Shown here: piece by piece, positions 19,961 through 30,695 of the stretch
Layout: the number at the start of each line of letters is the position of its first letter
Position numbering within the stretch: position 1 is the stretch's first letter
NCBI GenBank assembly: GCA_030407085.1
Contig: JAQOWT010000016.1
Span: forward strand, 62,001-126,000
Origin: Trichopria drosophilae
Lineage: Eukaryota; Arthropoda; Insecta; Hymenoptera; Diapriidae
Direction: 5' to 3'
Length of the DNA stretch: 64,000 nucleotides
The notes under the pieces: model-generated
Databases searched by the model: none
What the model was told of the DNA's origin: nothing
The model's input: the letters and a program-made list of their open reading frames with translations, nothing else
Position numbers and translations under genes: made by a program

Positions 19961-22930
19961 TTAGTTTGAGTTTCCCCTGGATTGTTCCTGTCTTATCAAC
20001 AGTCTTATTTCTCTCTCCTTGCTTTCCACTATGCCTCGGATAGCTTGGTACGTCGTCGTCCAGCCTTCTGGCGAGCTCAGAAGGCACGCCATCATAGATA
20101 TTGCATCGAAGTCTTTTCCTGTCTCTTCCCTGAAGGAATCCCTCTCGGCCTGCCATCTCGTGCATGCGAACAGTGTGTGTTCGACGTCATCCGTTTCTGA
20201 GCAGTAGTAACATCTATCGCTGGTCGTCTTTTTCCTGACAAACAGGTATTTGCGGAAGCATCCGTGTCCAGAGAGAGCCTGTGTCAGGAAGTAGTCCACC
20301 TCCCCATGGCTTCTCTCTACCCACGTCTTCACGTCTGGGATGACGCTGAACGTCCACCGGCCGTGTCTTCCCCTTTCCCATTTCTCTTGCCAACTACGCA
20401 GCAGTTCTTCTCTGGCTTCTTGTCTCTGGGCGCCCTCGTATATACGCTGCCTCTCTTTCGCCAGCAGCTCGATCGGGGGGATGCCGGCAATTACCCCCGC
20501 GCCCTCTGCCGATACCGTGCGGTAGCCGCTGCACACCCTGTTACAGACGGTCTTCTGTACTGCGGACATTTTTTTCCGCAGGTACTCTCTATTCAGTGCA
20601 TCTGCCCAAACGGGGGCAGCATACAGCAGCTGGGAGTGGACCACACTGGCCAGGATCCTCCTCTTAGATGGTCTTGGGCCCCTGATGTTCGGCATGAGAC
20701 TAGCCAGGGCCGTCGTTGTCCTTTCTGCTTTCTGGGTCACTTCTTCGATGTGGCGAGAAAACGTCATCTTCTGGTCCAGCCAGACTCCGAGGTATTTCAC
20801 CGCGTTCGTCGGCTGAACCTCGACCTCTTCAATTGTGAAGTGTATTGGACCGATTTTTCTCTTATTCGTCAGGAGTATCGCCTCTGTCTTCTCCGGCGCG
20901 ATCTCTAGCTTCCGGCTCTTTAGCCATCTTCCCACTCTTAGGGTGGACGTGTTGACTATATCCATGAGCTGGCTCTCGTTGTCTGCTGTGGCGATAACCG
21001 CGACATCGTCTGCGAAGCCCTCGATCTTTGCTCCGTCAGGTAACTCCATTCTCAGTAGGTCGTCATACTGGACATTCCAGAGGATGGGGCCCAGCACGGA
21101 TCCCTGTGGGACACCGCTTGTCACCCTCCTGACGTCGGACTCCCCTTCCGCTTCCAGGTTGATGGATCGCTCCGATAGATAGGAGGCTATCATACCGATG
21201 AGGTTTTCCTCCACGCCCCTGTCCCGTAGAGCCTCCAGGATGGCCTGCCACGAGGCATTATTGAAGGCGTTTCGGACATCCAGCATAATGGCAGCGCACA
21301 GAGGTCTTCTGTACTTCGGGCGGGCCGCCGCCTGTACTGCTGCTTCCATGACGTTTTTCACGGCGTCCGTCGTTTGTCTACCCTCCCTGAAGCCGTGCTG
21401 GTTTTCCGCCAGGTCTCCGGTGCGTTCCAGTTCTTTCTTCAGGCGGGCCAGAATCAGGTGCTCGCACAGCTTTCCTTCCGCGTCGAGGAGGCAGATGGGT
21501 CTGTGCGAGGTGGGCTCTTCAGCTGGTTTCTTCCCTTTCCTGAGAAGCACGAGCCTAGCTCGTTTCCAGATCGCCGGGAACTCCCCCCTGTTGGCCAGTC
21601 TGTTGTAGACCTCGAGGACGTAATCCGGTCTACCCGCGGCAATCTCCTTCAGAATTTCGGAGGGAATGTTACTCGGGCCCGGTGTCTTCCCGTTCCGCAG
21701 CTTTCTGCACGCCTCTTGCAGCTCCTGCCGCGTATACGGTTCGACCCCGATAGGTCCCTGGCGGTCAAAACTCACTTCTTCGTGTTCAGGGAAGAGGTAT
21801 GCCGCAACCCTTCTCACGGTCCCCATCGTCATTGCTTCTCTGGGGGGGTTTCCCAATAGCCTCTTTCTGACTATCTGGTAGCCTTTGCCCCATACGTCAT
21901 GGTTCACTTCGTCGCACAACGTTTTCCAGCTGTTGCGCTTCGCTGCCTTTATGGCCTTCGTCAGCCTCCTTTTTCGGTCGGACAGCGTGTCCCACCAGAG
22001 GCGCCTCTGTTCCAGGTCGTTACTCTTCCCGTACCTCGTATATCTTCTCCTTGCCTGGATGCATTCTTTCCTCAAGCTTGCTATATCTGGGTTCCACCAG
22101 TAGACTGGTGTCCCCCATTTGACGGGCTTTTTTTTGGGCATGCACTCTCGGCATATCCTCGTCAGTGTAGCGGTGAATCCCTCTGCAGTTGTTGTATAGG
22201 GGGATACTTCTATCTGTTCGATAGCCCTCTCCAGCATCCCTCGGTCCATCTTGTTGATGTTCCATCCCGGGGGTTTGTTCTGGCTGGTGGCGGGTGCCAG
22301 GGGTTGAGTGTTATCGCTGACATTGAACACGATATAGTTGTGATCGCTGAGCGTTTCCCTGTCGCTGACTTCCCACTGCTGGATCCTGCCTGCTAGGCCT
22401 GCGGTGGCCATGGTCAGATCAATTATTGACCCGTAGCCTTCCCGTTCGAAGGTTGGTGTTGTACCTTCATTTTTTACTGTCAGGTCGCATTGGGCGATCC
22501 ACTCTGTCAACACCGCGCCTCTGGCGTCCGCAGTGCGCATGCCCCATTGTGGGGATTTGGCATTAAAGTCGCCAGCGATGATAGCGTCCCCGCGTCCATG
22601 TCCTATCCTCGCGCCGATATCTTCGAGGGTGTCTTCCAGCTCTCCGATCTCCTGGTTAGGCGAAGCGTAACAGCTGAAGATAGTGAAGGAGGGCGTAGTC
22701 ACGTAGGTGAACCCTTTGCCCTTTCCTTGTCCTACCGCAATGATACCCGGATCTAGCACCTTGATGGCTGTGTCCAGGTTGTCATCGCTGATCCAGTCTT
22801 TTTGTTCCTTGATCGCTTTCTTGTTTGGCTCGCAGACGACGATTAATCCTGCCCCCAGCTCTCTGGCCGTAGCTATTGCCAGGTCGTGGGAGGGGCGCCT
22901 ACGGGCTAAGTTTATCTGTAGGACTTTCAC
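19961..22930 (-). CDS. LINE ORF2: endonuclease-reverse transcriptase (copy 1)
   Basis: About 989 residues. The N-terminal APE-like endonuclease has KVLQINLAR at the start, GDFNAKSPQWG (about 120-130) and SDHNY (about 195-199). The RT follows with TSGVPQGSVLGP and the catalytic FADD (about 639-642). A C-terminal CCHC motif, CYYC...H...C, begins at about 907. It nicks target DNA and primes reverse transcription of the element RNA. The frame is open from 22960 and the codon at 22930 is GTG; there is no ATG before residue 131, inside the endonuclease. Expression therefore probably needs frameshifting or reinitiation from ORF1, with which it overlaps in the +1 frame. No internal stops. Confidence 0.93.
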   Translation of the reverse strand: MKVLQINLARRRPSHDLAIATARELGAGLIVVCEPNKKAIKEQKDWISDDNLDTAIKVLDPGIIAVGQGKGKGFTYVTTPSFTIFSCYASPNQEIGELEDTLEDIGARIGHGRGDAIIAGDFNAKSPQWGMRTADARGAVLTEWIAQCDLTVKNEGTTPTFEREGYGSIIDLTMATAGLAGRIQQWEVSDRETLSDHNYIVFNVSDNTQPLAPATSQNKPPGWNINKMDRGMLERAIEQIEVSPYTTTAEGFTATLTRICRECMPKKKPVKWGTPVYWWNPDIASLRKECIQARRRYTRYGKSNDLEQRRLWWDTLSDRKRRLTKAIKAAKRNSWKTLCDEVNHDVWGKGYQIVRKRLLGNPPREAMTMGTVRRVAAYLFPEHEEVSFDRQGPIGVEPYTRQELQEACRKLRNGKTPGPSNIPSEILKEIAAGRPDYVLEVYNRLANRGEFPAIWKRARLVLLRKGKKPAEEPTSHRPICLLDAEGKLCEHLILARLKKELERTGDLAENQHGFREGRQTTDAVKNVMEAAVQAAARPKYRRPLCAAIMLDVRNAFNNASWQAILEALRDRGVEENLIGMIASYLSERSINLEAEGESDVRRVTSGVPQGSVLGPILWNVQYDDLLRMELPDGAKIEGFADDVAVIATADNESQLMDIVNTSTLRVGRWLKSRKLEIAPEKTEAILLTNKRKIGPIHFTIEEVEVQPTNAVKYLGVWLDQKMTFSRHIEEVTQKAERTTTALASLMPNIRGPRPSKRRILASVVHSQLLYAAPVWADALNREYLRKKMSAVQKTVCNRVCSGYRTVSAEGAGVIAGIPPIELLAKERQRIYEGAQRQEAREELLRSWQEKWERGRHGRWTFSVIPDVKTWVERSHGEVDYFLTQALSGHGCFRKYLFVRKKTTSDRCYYCSETDDVEHTLFACTRWQAERDSFREETGKDFDAISMMACLLSSPEGWTTTYQAIRGIVESKEREIRLLIRQEQSRGNSN

Positions 22931-24986
22931 TTTCGTCGTTCGTGTCTCCAGTTTTCTCCTTTACGGTGTGTCCTCGGTTGTCACTGAATTTGTGGCCTTT
23001 CTTACGGCAGCGCACGCAGTATGGATCGTTGCTGCACTCCAAGGCTTTGTGCCCCTCTTCTCCGCATCTCATGCAGAGGTTTCTTCTGTCGGGGCCTTTG
23101 CATTGGGACTGCTCGTGTCCAGTTTCCCAGCATCGGAAGCAGTAGTTCCCCGTCTTCCTTTCTAGGATCCGGCAGGTTGACCATCCTCCGATTTTTATCC
23201 GGCCTTTGCGGATCAGCCTATCCGCCTCCTTGTCTCTCATCACGATGGTCACATTTCTACGGTTACCGAAGGCCGGCCTAAGAGCCCGTACCTCGAATTC
23301 CTCCTTTGCTACCTGGAGTTCTTCGGAGATGGCTTCTTGTATGTCTTCCGTGGTAGTGGTTTCGTCCATGTCCTTGACGTGCAGAACCTTCCTCCGGACG
23401 GGGAGACGCGTTTCCGTATCCGGTAGGTTCTCTTGCAGGGCTTTCTTCAGCGCCTCGGCTTTTTCCATGCCGTTTTGGATCGTTACCAGAAGGTCTCCGT
23501 TCTTGGTACGACGCATTTCTTTGACGTCAACCCCGATGCTCTTTGGGCAGACGGCCAGCTTCACCTGCTTCAGGACATCCGAGTAATTTCTCCCTTTCGC
23601 CTGAATTACGAGGGGGATAGTCCTGTCATACTTCTTGCTTGCGGCTTCTTTTCTGGTTCCCGTTCCTTTGAAGGGGGGTTTTTGCGTACTTTTTCCCTCC
23701 TTAGGCGGCTCTGGTATATACACTTCCACTAGCAGGCCTGTGTCTGCGAACAGGTACTCCAGCATCTGGGTGAATTTCAGGCCTACCACACCGCTGAGGT
23801 CTGGCACGGCAATGATCTTGTTTTCCCCTGTTTCGGTGCTCTTTTTGAGGGCTACTAGACAATTGAACATAGCCTCGTCAAACTCTTCGCTGCCTGGTGG
23901 TCTATCGCTAAGTATGGCATAGTGGAACAGCCTCGTTGACTGGGCAAAGCTTCCGTCGTCTTTAGGGAAACCTATGGTCTGCTGCATCCTCGCCGTTTCG
24001 CCCGCTTTTCTCCCCTGTCTCAGTAGGCCATCCCTTCCACCATATGTGTTGATGGCTCTGCTAACTTGTTTGTCTTCCGAAGAGAAGTCAGCATTACAGG
24101 GTAATACTACATCCCGTGTCAACGGCACGTCCCAGATATTTCCCGGGACGGCCTTTGCTCTCGGGAAGACCTCCTCGTTCCAGTCCTCTCCCGTGATGTT
24201 ACAGAAGCTTTCATAGCTTTCAACTGTTTTGAGCTCTTTCCTTCGTTGGCTGGTCTTCTGCCTTTTGGTGCATTGCTCGCATCTTTCCGTTCCGTCGGTT
24301 TTTTTACTGGCGTTTGGTTCCGCTCTTGCGTACAGCTTCTCTAGAATGGAGATCCGGGAACGCAGTTGTTCGTTTTCTGTCTGGAGGTTTTCTGCCTCGA
24401 TTTCTTTAGGTCTACTTATGGCGGTAAGATCTATTGAAAGTAGCCTTTCCGATAGTCTTGTTAAAGAGCTACTGATTTCGCCATATTCGATTTTCGGTTT
24501 GTATGCCTTCTTTATTATCTCTGCTAGTCTTTGGGCATTTTGATTTATTTCCCCTGCGAGTTGCTTGACTTGCTCGTCTGAGCTTCCTGTTGTGTCCTTA
24601 TTCCCCCTAAGTTCCTTGTCGGGAGTACTACCCTTTCGCCTTCTTTTCCTTTCTCTAGGAGGTGTCCTTAGGATAGAATCTCTTCTGGCGAATGGGTCAA
24701 GTTCATGCTCCTTTCCATCGTGCTCCATAATGCTGTCCCTTGTCCTTTCTTCGAGAGATATTCGCTCGTCTCCAGTAGCCTTATCAGAGCTCTTGGCCTG
24801 GTTATCCACCAAGAGTTCCTTATTTTCCAGCGATGTTCTGCCTTTGTCGGTGATGCCCTCCTGCATCCTTGGGCCACCGCCCACTGCCCCCACGGCCGTA
24901 GCCGCTTGACAGTAGGAAGCGATGGGGGATTCGGCTAGAGCCTTACCCCGCAGGTCGTCATTTTTATCAGCCGACATTTTTCTCAT
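22899..24986 (-). CDS. LINE ORF1: Gag-like RNA-binding protein (copy 1)
   Basis: 695 residues from ATG at 24984-24986 (MRKMSADKNDD). The N-terminal third is charged, with a probable coiled-coil segment around ENLQTENEQLRSRISILEKL. The C-terminus has three zinc knuckles (CFRCWETGHEQSQC, CMRCGEEGHKALEC, CVRCRKKGHKF), the usual arrangement of R1-clade ORF1 proteins that bind element RNA. The stop TAG (22899-22901) lies inside ORF2. A second ATG nine bases in (MSADK) could also start translation. Differs from copy 2 by a K/R change in KKYD(R/K)TIP. Confidence 0.9.
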   Translation of the reverse strand: MRKMSADKNDDLRGKALAESPIASYCQAATAVGAVGGGPRMQEGITDKGRTSLENKELLVDNQAKSSDKATGDERISLEERTRDSIMEHDGKEHELDPFARRDSILRTPPRERKRRRKGSTPDKELRGNKDTTGSSDEQVKQLAGEINQNAQRLAEIIKKAYKPKIEYGEISSSLTRLSERLLSIDLTAISRPKEIEAENLQTENEQLRSRISILEKLYARAEPNASKKTDGTERCEQCTKRQKTSQRRKELKTVESYESFCNITGEDWNEEVFPRAKAVPGNIWDVPLTRDVVLPCNADFSSEDKQVSRAINTYGGRDGLLRQGRKAGETARMQQTIGFPKDDGSFAQSTRLFHYAILSDRPPGSEEFDEAMFNCLVALKKSTETGENKIIAVPDLSGVVGLKFTQMLEYLFADTGLLVEVYIPEPPKEGKSTQKPPFKGTGTRKEAASKKYDRTIPLVIQAKGRNYSDVLKQVKLAVCPKSIGVDVKEMRRTKNGDLLVTIQNGMEKAEALKKALQENLPDTETRLPVRRKVLHVKDMDETTTTEDIQEAISEELQVAKEEFEVRALRPAFGNRRNVTIVMRDKEADRLIRKGRIKIGGWSTCRILERKTGNYCFRCWETGHEQSQCKGPDRRNLCMRCGEEGHKALECSNDPYCVRCRKKGHKFSDNRGHTVKEKTGDTNDESESPTDKLSP

Positions 24987-25208
24987 AACTGGAAGCAGTA
25001 AGCCGCGCTTGCCTTCGGGGTTTATCTTCGGGGTTTTTCCTTCCCCTAGAACGGTTGCCGACCAAGGCTAACGAGTCCATTCCACCCATTTCTGGTTTTG
25101 GTCCACCCCGGGTATTTTATTTCCCCGGTACCCATTATATCTAATGAGCGTTCCCCTATCCGCCACCTGGGGAGGCGCCGGATGCGGGACCAAAAAACCC
25201 GACACCGG

Positions 25209-25424
<216 letters not shown>

Positions 25425-25669
25425 TTTTTTTTTTTTTTTTTGGGTTGGGAAGGAAAAATCTTACATATGACACCCTCGAAGTTGGTATGAGGGTAGTGTC
25501 AGATTCTTACTGACTAAAAAACCTCCCCGAAGAATCGGTCGGCCGTGTGGGAAACCGCGTTAGCATTCCTTCCACACGGGGACTGTCTGGCTGTTGAAAG
25601 CCTTTCCCGTCTGTCTGTCGTCTCAGTGTCATTCAGTCTTGTCTCTCAATAAATTAAATATCTTAATTT

Positions 25670-28639
25670 TTAGTTTGAGTTTCCCCTGGATTGTTCCTGT
25701 CTTATCAACAGTCTTATTTCTCTCTCCTTGCTTTCCACTATGCCTCGGATAGCTTGGTACGTCGTCGTCCAGCCTTCTGGCGAGCTCAGAAGGCACGCCA
25801 TCATAGATATTGCATCGAAGTCTTTTCCTGTCTCTTCCCTGAAGGAATCCCTCTCGGCCTGCCATCTCGTGCATGCGAACAGTGTGTGTTCGACGTCATC
25901 CGTTTCTGAGCAGTAGTAACATCTATCGCTGGTCGTCTTTTTCCTGACAAACAGGTATTTGCGGAAGCATCCGTGTCCAGAGAGAGCCTGTGTCAGGAAG
26001 TAGTCCACCTCCCCATGGCTTCTCTCTACCCACGTCTTCACGTCTGGGATGACGCTGAACGTCCACCGGCCGTGTCTTCCCCTTTCCCATTTCTCTTGCC
26101 AACTACGCAGCAGTTCTTCTCTGGCTTCTTGTCTCTGGGCGCCCTCGTATATACGCTGCCTCTCTTTCGCCAGCAGCTCGATCGGGGGGATGCCGGCAAT
26201 TACCCCCGCGCCCTCTGCCGATACCGTGCGGTAGCCGCTGCACACCCTGTTACAGACGGTCTTCTGTACTGCGGACATTTTTTTCCGCAGGTACTCTCTA
26301 TTCAGTGCATCTGCCCAAACGGGGGCAGCATACAGCAGCTGGGAGTGGACCACACTGGCCAGGATCCTCCTCTTAGATGGTCTTGGGCCCCTGATGTTCG
26401 GCATGAGACTAGCCAGGGCCGTCGTTGTCCTTTCTGCTTTCTGGGTCACTTCTTCGATGTGGCGAGAAAACGTCATCTTCTGGTCCAGCCAGACTCCGAG
26501 GTATTTCACCGCGTTCGTCGGCTGAACCTCGACCTCTTCAATTGTGAAGTGTATTGGACCGATTTTTCTCTTATTCGTCAGGAGTATCGCCTCTGTCTTC
26601 TCCGGCGCGATCTCTAGCTTCCGGCTCTTTAGCCATCTTCCCACTCTTAGGGTGGACGTGTTGACTATATCCATGAGCTGGCTCTCGTTGTCTGCTGTGG
26701 CGATAACCGCGACATCGTCTGCGAAGCCCTCGATCTTTGCTCCGTCAGGTAACTCCATTCTCAGTAGGTCGTCATACTGGACATTCCAGAGGATGGGGCC
26801 CAGCACGGATCCCTGTGGGACACCGCTTGTCACCCTCCTGACGTCGGACTCCCCTTCCGCTTCCAGGTTGATGGATCGCTCCGATAGATAGGAGGCTATC
26901 ATACCGATGAGGTTTTCCTCCACGCCCCTGTCCCGTAGAGCCTCCAGGATGGCCTGCCACGAGGCATTATTGAAGGCGTTTCGGACATCCAGCATAATGG
27001 CAGCGCACAGAGGTCTTCTGTACTTCGGGCGGGCCGCCGCCTGTACTGCTGCTTCCATGACGTTTTTCACGGCGTCCGTCGTTTGTCTACCCTCCCTGAA
27101 GCCGTGCTGGTTTTCCGCCAGATCTCCGGTGCGTTCCAGTTCTTTCTTCAGGCGGGCCAGAATCAGGTGCTCGCACAGCTTTCCTTCCGCGTCGAGGAGG
27201 CAGATGGGTCTGTGCGAGGTGGGCTCTTCAGCTGGTTTCTTCCCCTTCCTGAGAAGCACGAGCCTAGCTCGTTTCCAGATCGCCGGGAACTCCCCCCTGT
27301 TGGCCAGTCTGTTGTAGACCTCGAGGACGTAATCCGGTCTACCCGCGGCAACCTCCTTCAGAATTTCGGAGGGAATGTTACTCGGGCCCGGTGTCTTCCC
27401 GTTCCGCAGCTTTCTGCACGCCTCTTGCAGCTCCTGCCGCGTATACGGTTCGACCCCGATAGGTCCCTGGCGGTCAAAACTCACTTCTTCGTGTTCAGGG
27501 AAGAGGTATGCCGCAACCCTTCTCACGGTCCCCATCGTCATTGCTTCTCTGGGGGGGTTTCCCAATAGCCTCTTTCTGACTATCTGGTAGCCTTTGCCCC
27601 ATACGTCATGGTTCACTTCGTCGCACAACGTTTTCCAGCTGTTGCGCTTCGCTGCCTTTATGGCCTTCGTCAGCCTCCTTTTTCGGTCGGACAGCGTGTC
27701 CCACCAGAGGCGCCTCTGTTCCAGGTCGTTACTCTTCCCGTACCTCGTATATCTTCTCCTTGCCTGGATGCATTCTTTCCTCAAGCTTGCTATATCTGGG
27801 TTCCACCAGTAGACTGGTGTCCCCCATTTGACGGGCTTTTTTTTGGGCATGCACTCTCGGCATATCCTCGTCAGTGTAGCGGTGAATCCCTCTGCAGTTG
27901 TTGTATAGGGGGATACTTCTATCTGTTCGATAGCCCTCTCCAGCATCCCTCGGTCCATCTTGTTGATGTTCCATCCCGGGGGTTTGTTCTGGCTGGTGGC
28001 GGGTGCCAGGGGTTGAGTGTTATCGCTGACATTGAACACGATATAGTTGTGATCGCTGAGCGTTTCCCTGTCGCTGACTTCCCACTGCTGGATCCTGCCT
28101 GCTAGGCCTGCGGTGGCCATGGTCAGATCAATTATTGACCCGTAGCCTTCCCGTTCGAAGGTTGGTGTTGTACCTTCATTTTTTACTGTCAGGTCGCATT
28201 GGGCGATCCACTCTGTCAACACCGCGCCTCTGGCGTCCGCAGTGCGCATGCCCCATTGTGGGGATTTGGCATTAAAGTCGCCAGCGATGATAGCGTCCCC
28301 GCGTCCATGTCCCATCCTCGCGCCGATATCTTCGAGGGTGTCTTCCAGCTCTCCGATCTCCTGGTTAGGCGAAGCGTAACAGCTGAAGATAGTGAAGGAG
28401 GGCGTAGTCACGTAGGTGAACCCTTTGCCCTTTCCTTGTCCTACCGCGATGATACCCGGATCTAGCACCTTGATGGCTGTGTCCAGGTTGTCATCGCTGA
28501 TCCAGTCTTTTTGTTCCTTGATCGCTTTCTTGTTTGGCTCGCAGACGACGATTAATCCTGCCCCCAGCTCTCTGGCCGTAGCTATTGCCAGGTCGTGGGA
28601 GGGGCGCCTACGGGCTAAGTTTATCTGTAGGACTTTCAC
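25670..28639 (-). CDS. LINE ORF2: endonuclease-reverse transcriptase (copy 2)
   Basis: 989 residues, intact, with the same endonuclease, RT (FADD) and C-terminal CCHC motifs as copy 1. Protein differences seen: GARM versus GARI before GHGRGD and ILKEV versus ILKEI. As in copy 1, it begins at a GTG codon in an open frame that overlaps ORF1, with no upstream ATG. Confidence 0.93.
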   Translation of the reverse strand: MKVLQINLARRRPSHDLAIATARELGAGLIVVCEPNKKAIKEQKDWISDDNLDTAIKVLDPGIIAVGQGKGKGFTYVTTPSFTIFSCYASPNQEIGELEDTLEDIGARMGHGRGDAIIAGDFNAKSPQWGMRTADARGAVLTEWIAQCDLTVKNEGTTPTFEREGYGSIIDLTMATAGLAGRIQQWEVSDRETLSDHNYIVFNVSDNTQPLAPATSQNKPPGWNINKMDRGMLERAIEQIEVSPYTTTAEGFTATLTRICRECMPKKKPVKWGTPVYWWNPDIASLRKECIQARRRYTRYGKSNDLEQRRLWWDTLSDRKRRLTKAIKAAKRNSWKTLCDEVNHDVWGKGYQIVRKRLLGNPPREAMTMGTVRRVAAYLFPEHEEVSFDRQGPIGVEPYTRQELQEACRKLRNGKTPGPSNIPSEILKEVAAGRPDYVLEVYNRLANRGEFPAIWKRARLVLLRKGKKPAEEPTSHRPICLLDAEGKLCEHLILARLKKELERTGDLAENQHGFREGRQTTDAVKNVMEAAVQAAARPKYRRPLCAAIMLDVRNAFNNASWQAILEALRDRGVEENLIGMIASYLSERSINLEAEGESDVRRVTSGVPQGSVLGPILWNVQYDDLLRMELPDGAKIEGFADDVAVIATADNESQLMDIVNTSTLRVGRWLKSRKLEIAPEKTEAILLTNKRKIGPIHFTIEEVEVQPTNAVKYLGVWLDQKMTFSRHIEEVTQKAERTTTALASLMPNIRGPRPSKRRILASVVHSQLLYAAPVWADALNREYLRKKMSAVQKTVCNRVCSGYRTVSAEGAGVIAGIPPIELLAKERQRIYEGAQRQEAREELLRSWQEKWERGRHGRWTFSVIPDVKTWVERSHGEVDYFLTQALSGHGCFRKYLFVRKKTTSDRCYYCSETDDVEHTLFACTRWQAERDSFREETGKDFDAISMMACLLSSPEGWTTTYQAIRGIVESKEREIRLLIRQEQSRGNSN

Positions 28640-30695
28640 TTTCGTCGTTCGTGTCTCCAGTTTTCTCCTTTACGGTGTGTCCTCGGTTGTCACTGAATTT
28701 GTGGCCTTTCTTACGGCAGCGCACGCAGTATGGATCGTTGCTGCACTCCAAGGCTTTGTGCCCCTCTTCTCCGCATCTCATGCAGAGGTTTCTTCTGTCG
28801 GGGCCTTTGCATTGGGACTGCTCGTGTCCAGTTTCCCAGCATCGGAAGCAGTAGTTCCCCGTCTTCCTTTCTAGGATCCGGCAGGTTGACCATCCTCCGA
28901 TTTTTATCCGGCCTTTGCGGATCAGCCTATCCGCCTCCTTGTCTCTCATCACGATGGTCACATTTCTACGGTTACCGAAGGCCGGCCTAAGAGCCCGTAC
29001 CTCGAATTCCTCCTTTGCTACCTGGAGTTCTTCGGAGATGGCTTCTTGTATGTCTTCCGTGGTAGTGGTTTCGTCCATGTCCTTGACGTGCAGAACCTTC
29101 CTCCGGACGGGGAGACGCGTTTCCGTATCCGGTAGGTTCTCTTGCAGGGCTTTCTTCAGCGCCTCGGCTTTTTCCATGCCGTTTTGGATCGTTACCAGAA
29201 GGTCTCCGTTCTTGGTACGACGCATTTCTTTGACGTCAACCCCGATGCTCTTTGGGCAGACGGCCAGCTTCACCTGCTTCAGGACATCCGAGTAATTTCT
29301 CCCTTTCGCCTGAATTACGAGGGGGATAGTCTTGTCATACTTCTTGCTTGCGGCTTCTTTTCTGGTCCCCGTTCCTTTGAAGGGGGGTTTTTGCGTACTT
29401 TTTCCCTCCTTAGGCGGCTCTGGTATATACACTTCCACTAGCAGGCCTGTGTCTGCGAACAGGTACTCCAGCATCTGGGTGAATTTCAGGCCTACCACAC
29501 CGCTGAGGTCTGGCACGGCAATGATCTTGTTTTCCCCTGTTTCGGTGCTCTTTTTGAGGGCTACTAGACAATTGAACATAGCCTCGTCAAACTCTTCGCT
29601 GCCTGGTGGTCTGTCGCTAAGTATGGCATAGTGGAACAGCCTCGTTGACTGGGCAAAGCTTCCGTCGTCTTTGGGGAAACCTATGGTCTGCTGCATCCTC
29701 GCCGTTTCGCCCGCTTTTCTCCCCTGTCTCAGTAGGCCATCCCTTCCACCATATGTGTTGATGGCTCTGCTAACTTGTTTGTCTTCCGAAGAGAAGTCAG
29801 CATTACAGGGTAATACTACATCCCGTGTCAACGGCACGTCCCAGATATTTCCCGGGACGGCCTTTGCTCTCGGGAAGACCTCCTCGTTCCAGTCCTCTCC
29901 CGTGATGTTACAGAAGCTTTCATAGCTTTCAACTGTTTTGAGCTCTTTCCTTCGTTGGCTGGTCTTCTGCCTTTTGGTGCATTGCTCGCATCTTTCCGTT
30001 CCGTCGGTTTTTTTACTGGCGTTTGGTTCCGCTCTTGCGTACAGCTTCTCTAGAATGGAGATCCGGGAACGCAGTTGTTCGTTTTCTGTCTGGAGGTTTT
30101 CTGCCTCGATTTCTTTAGGTCTACTTATGGCGGTAAGATCTATTGAAAGTAGCCTTTCCGATAGTCTTGTTAAGGAGCTACTGATTTCGCCATATTCGAT
30201 TTTCGGTTTGTATGCCTTCTTTATTATCTCTGCTAGTCTTTGGGCATTTTGATTTATTTCCCCTGCGAGTTGCTTGACTTGCTCGTCTGAGCTTCCTGTT
30301 GTGTCCTTATTCCCCCTAAGTTCCTTGTCGGGAGTACTACCCTTTCGCCTTCTTTTCCTTTCTCTAGGAGGTGTCCTTAGGATAGAATCTCTTCTGGCGA
30401 ATGGGTCAAGTTCATGCTCCTTTCCATCGTGCTCCATAATGCTGTCCCTTGTCCTTTCTTCGAGAGATATTCGCTCGTCTCCAGTAGCCTTATCAGAGCT
30501 CTTGGCCTGGTTATCCACCAAGAGTTCCTTATTTTCCAGCGATGTTCTGCCTTTGTCGGTGATGCCCTCCTGCATCCTTGGGCCACCGCCCACTGCCCCC
30601 ACGGCCGTAGCCGCTTGACAGTAGGAAGCGATGGGGGATTCGGCTAGAGCCTTACCCCGCAGGTCGTCATTTTTATCAGCCGACATTTTTCTCAT
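28608..30695 (-). CDS. LINE ORF1: Gag-like protein (copy 2)
   Basis: 695 residues, intact, with three C-terminal zinc knuckles and identical architecture to copy 1; one residue change seen (KKYDK instead of KKYDR). Start ATG at 30693-30695, 222 bases from the element 5' end. Confidence 0.9.
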   Translation of the reverse strand: MRKMSADKNDDLRGKALAESPIASYCQAATAVGAVGGGPRMQEGITDKGRTSLENKELLVDNQAKSSDKATGDERISLEERTRDSIMEHDGKEHELDPFARRDSILRTPPRERKRRRKGSTPDKELRGNKDTTGSSDEQVKQLAGEINQNAQRLAEIIKKAYKPKIEYGEISSSLTRLSERLLSIDLTAISRPKEIEAENLQTENEQLRSRISILEKLYARAEPNASKKTDGTERCEQCTKRQKTSQRRKELKTVESYESFCNITGEDWNEEVFPRAKAVPGNIWDVPLTRDVVLPCNADFSSEDKQVSRAINTYGGRDGLLRQGRKAGETARMQQTIGFPKDDGSFAQSTRLFHYAILSDRPPGSEEFDEAMFNCLVALKKSTETGENKIIAVPDLSGVVGLKFTQMLEYLFADTGLLVEVYIPEPPKEGKSTQKPPFKGTGTRKEAASKKYDKTIPLVIQAKGRNYSDVLKQVKLAVCPKSIGVDVKEMRRTKNGDLLVTIQNGMEKAEALKKALQENLPDTETRLPVRRKVLHVKDMDETTTTEDIQEAISEELQVAKEEFEVRALRPAFGNRRNVTIVMRDKEADRLIRKGRIKIGGWSTCRILERKTGNYCFRCWETGHEQSQCKGPDRRNLCMRCGEEGHKALECSNDPYCVRCRKKGHKFSDNRGHTVKEKTGDTNDESESPTDKLSP

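Larger units (their letters stand above)
19717..25208 (-). mobile_element. R1-clade LINE, copy 1, full length
   Basis: On the minus strand the element starts CCGGTGTCGGGTTTTTTGGT immediately after (TATC)n, has a 222-base 5' leader, ORF1, overlapping ORF2, a 228-base 3' UTR and a 16-base poly(A) tail (19717-19732) that runs straight into (TATC)n. The body is 5476 bp. APE-type endonuclease, RT and C-terminal CCHC place it among R1-clade LINEs. Both ends lie in GATA repeats, so a target duplication cannot be delimited. Intact ORFs and near identity to copy 2 suggest recent activity. Confidence 0.92.

Noticed and set aside
20264..20908. Long plus-strand frames opposite the LINE ORFs (also 21374-21859, 21899-22396 and the equivalents in copy 2)
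   Set aside because: They are antisense shadows of intact ORF2 and ORF1 with no motifs of their own; recurrence in copy 2 only reflects nucleotide identity.
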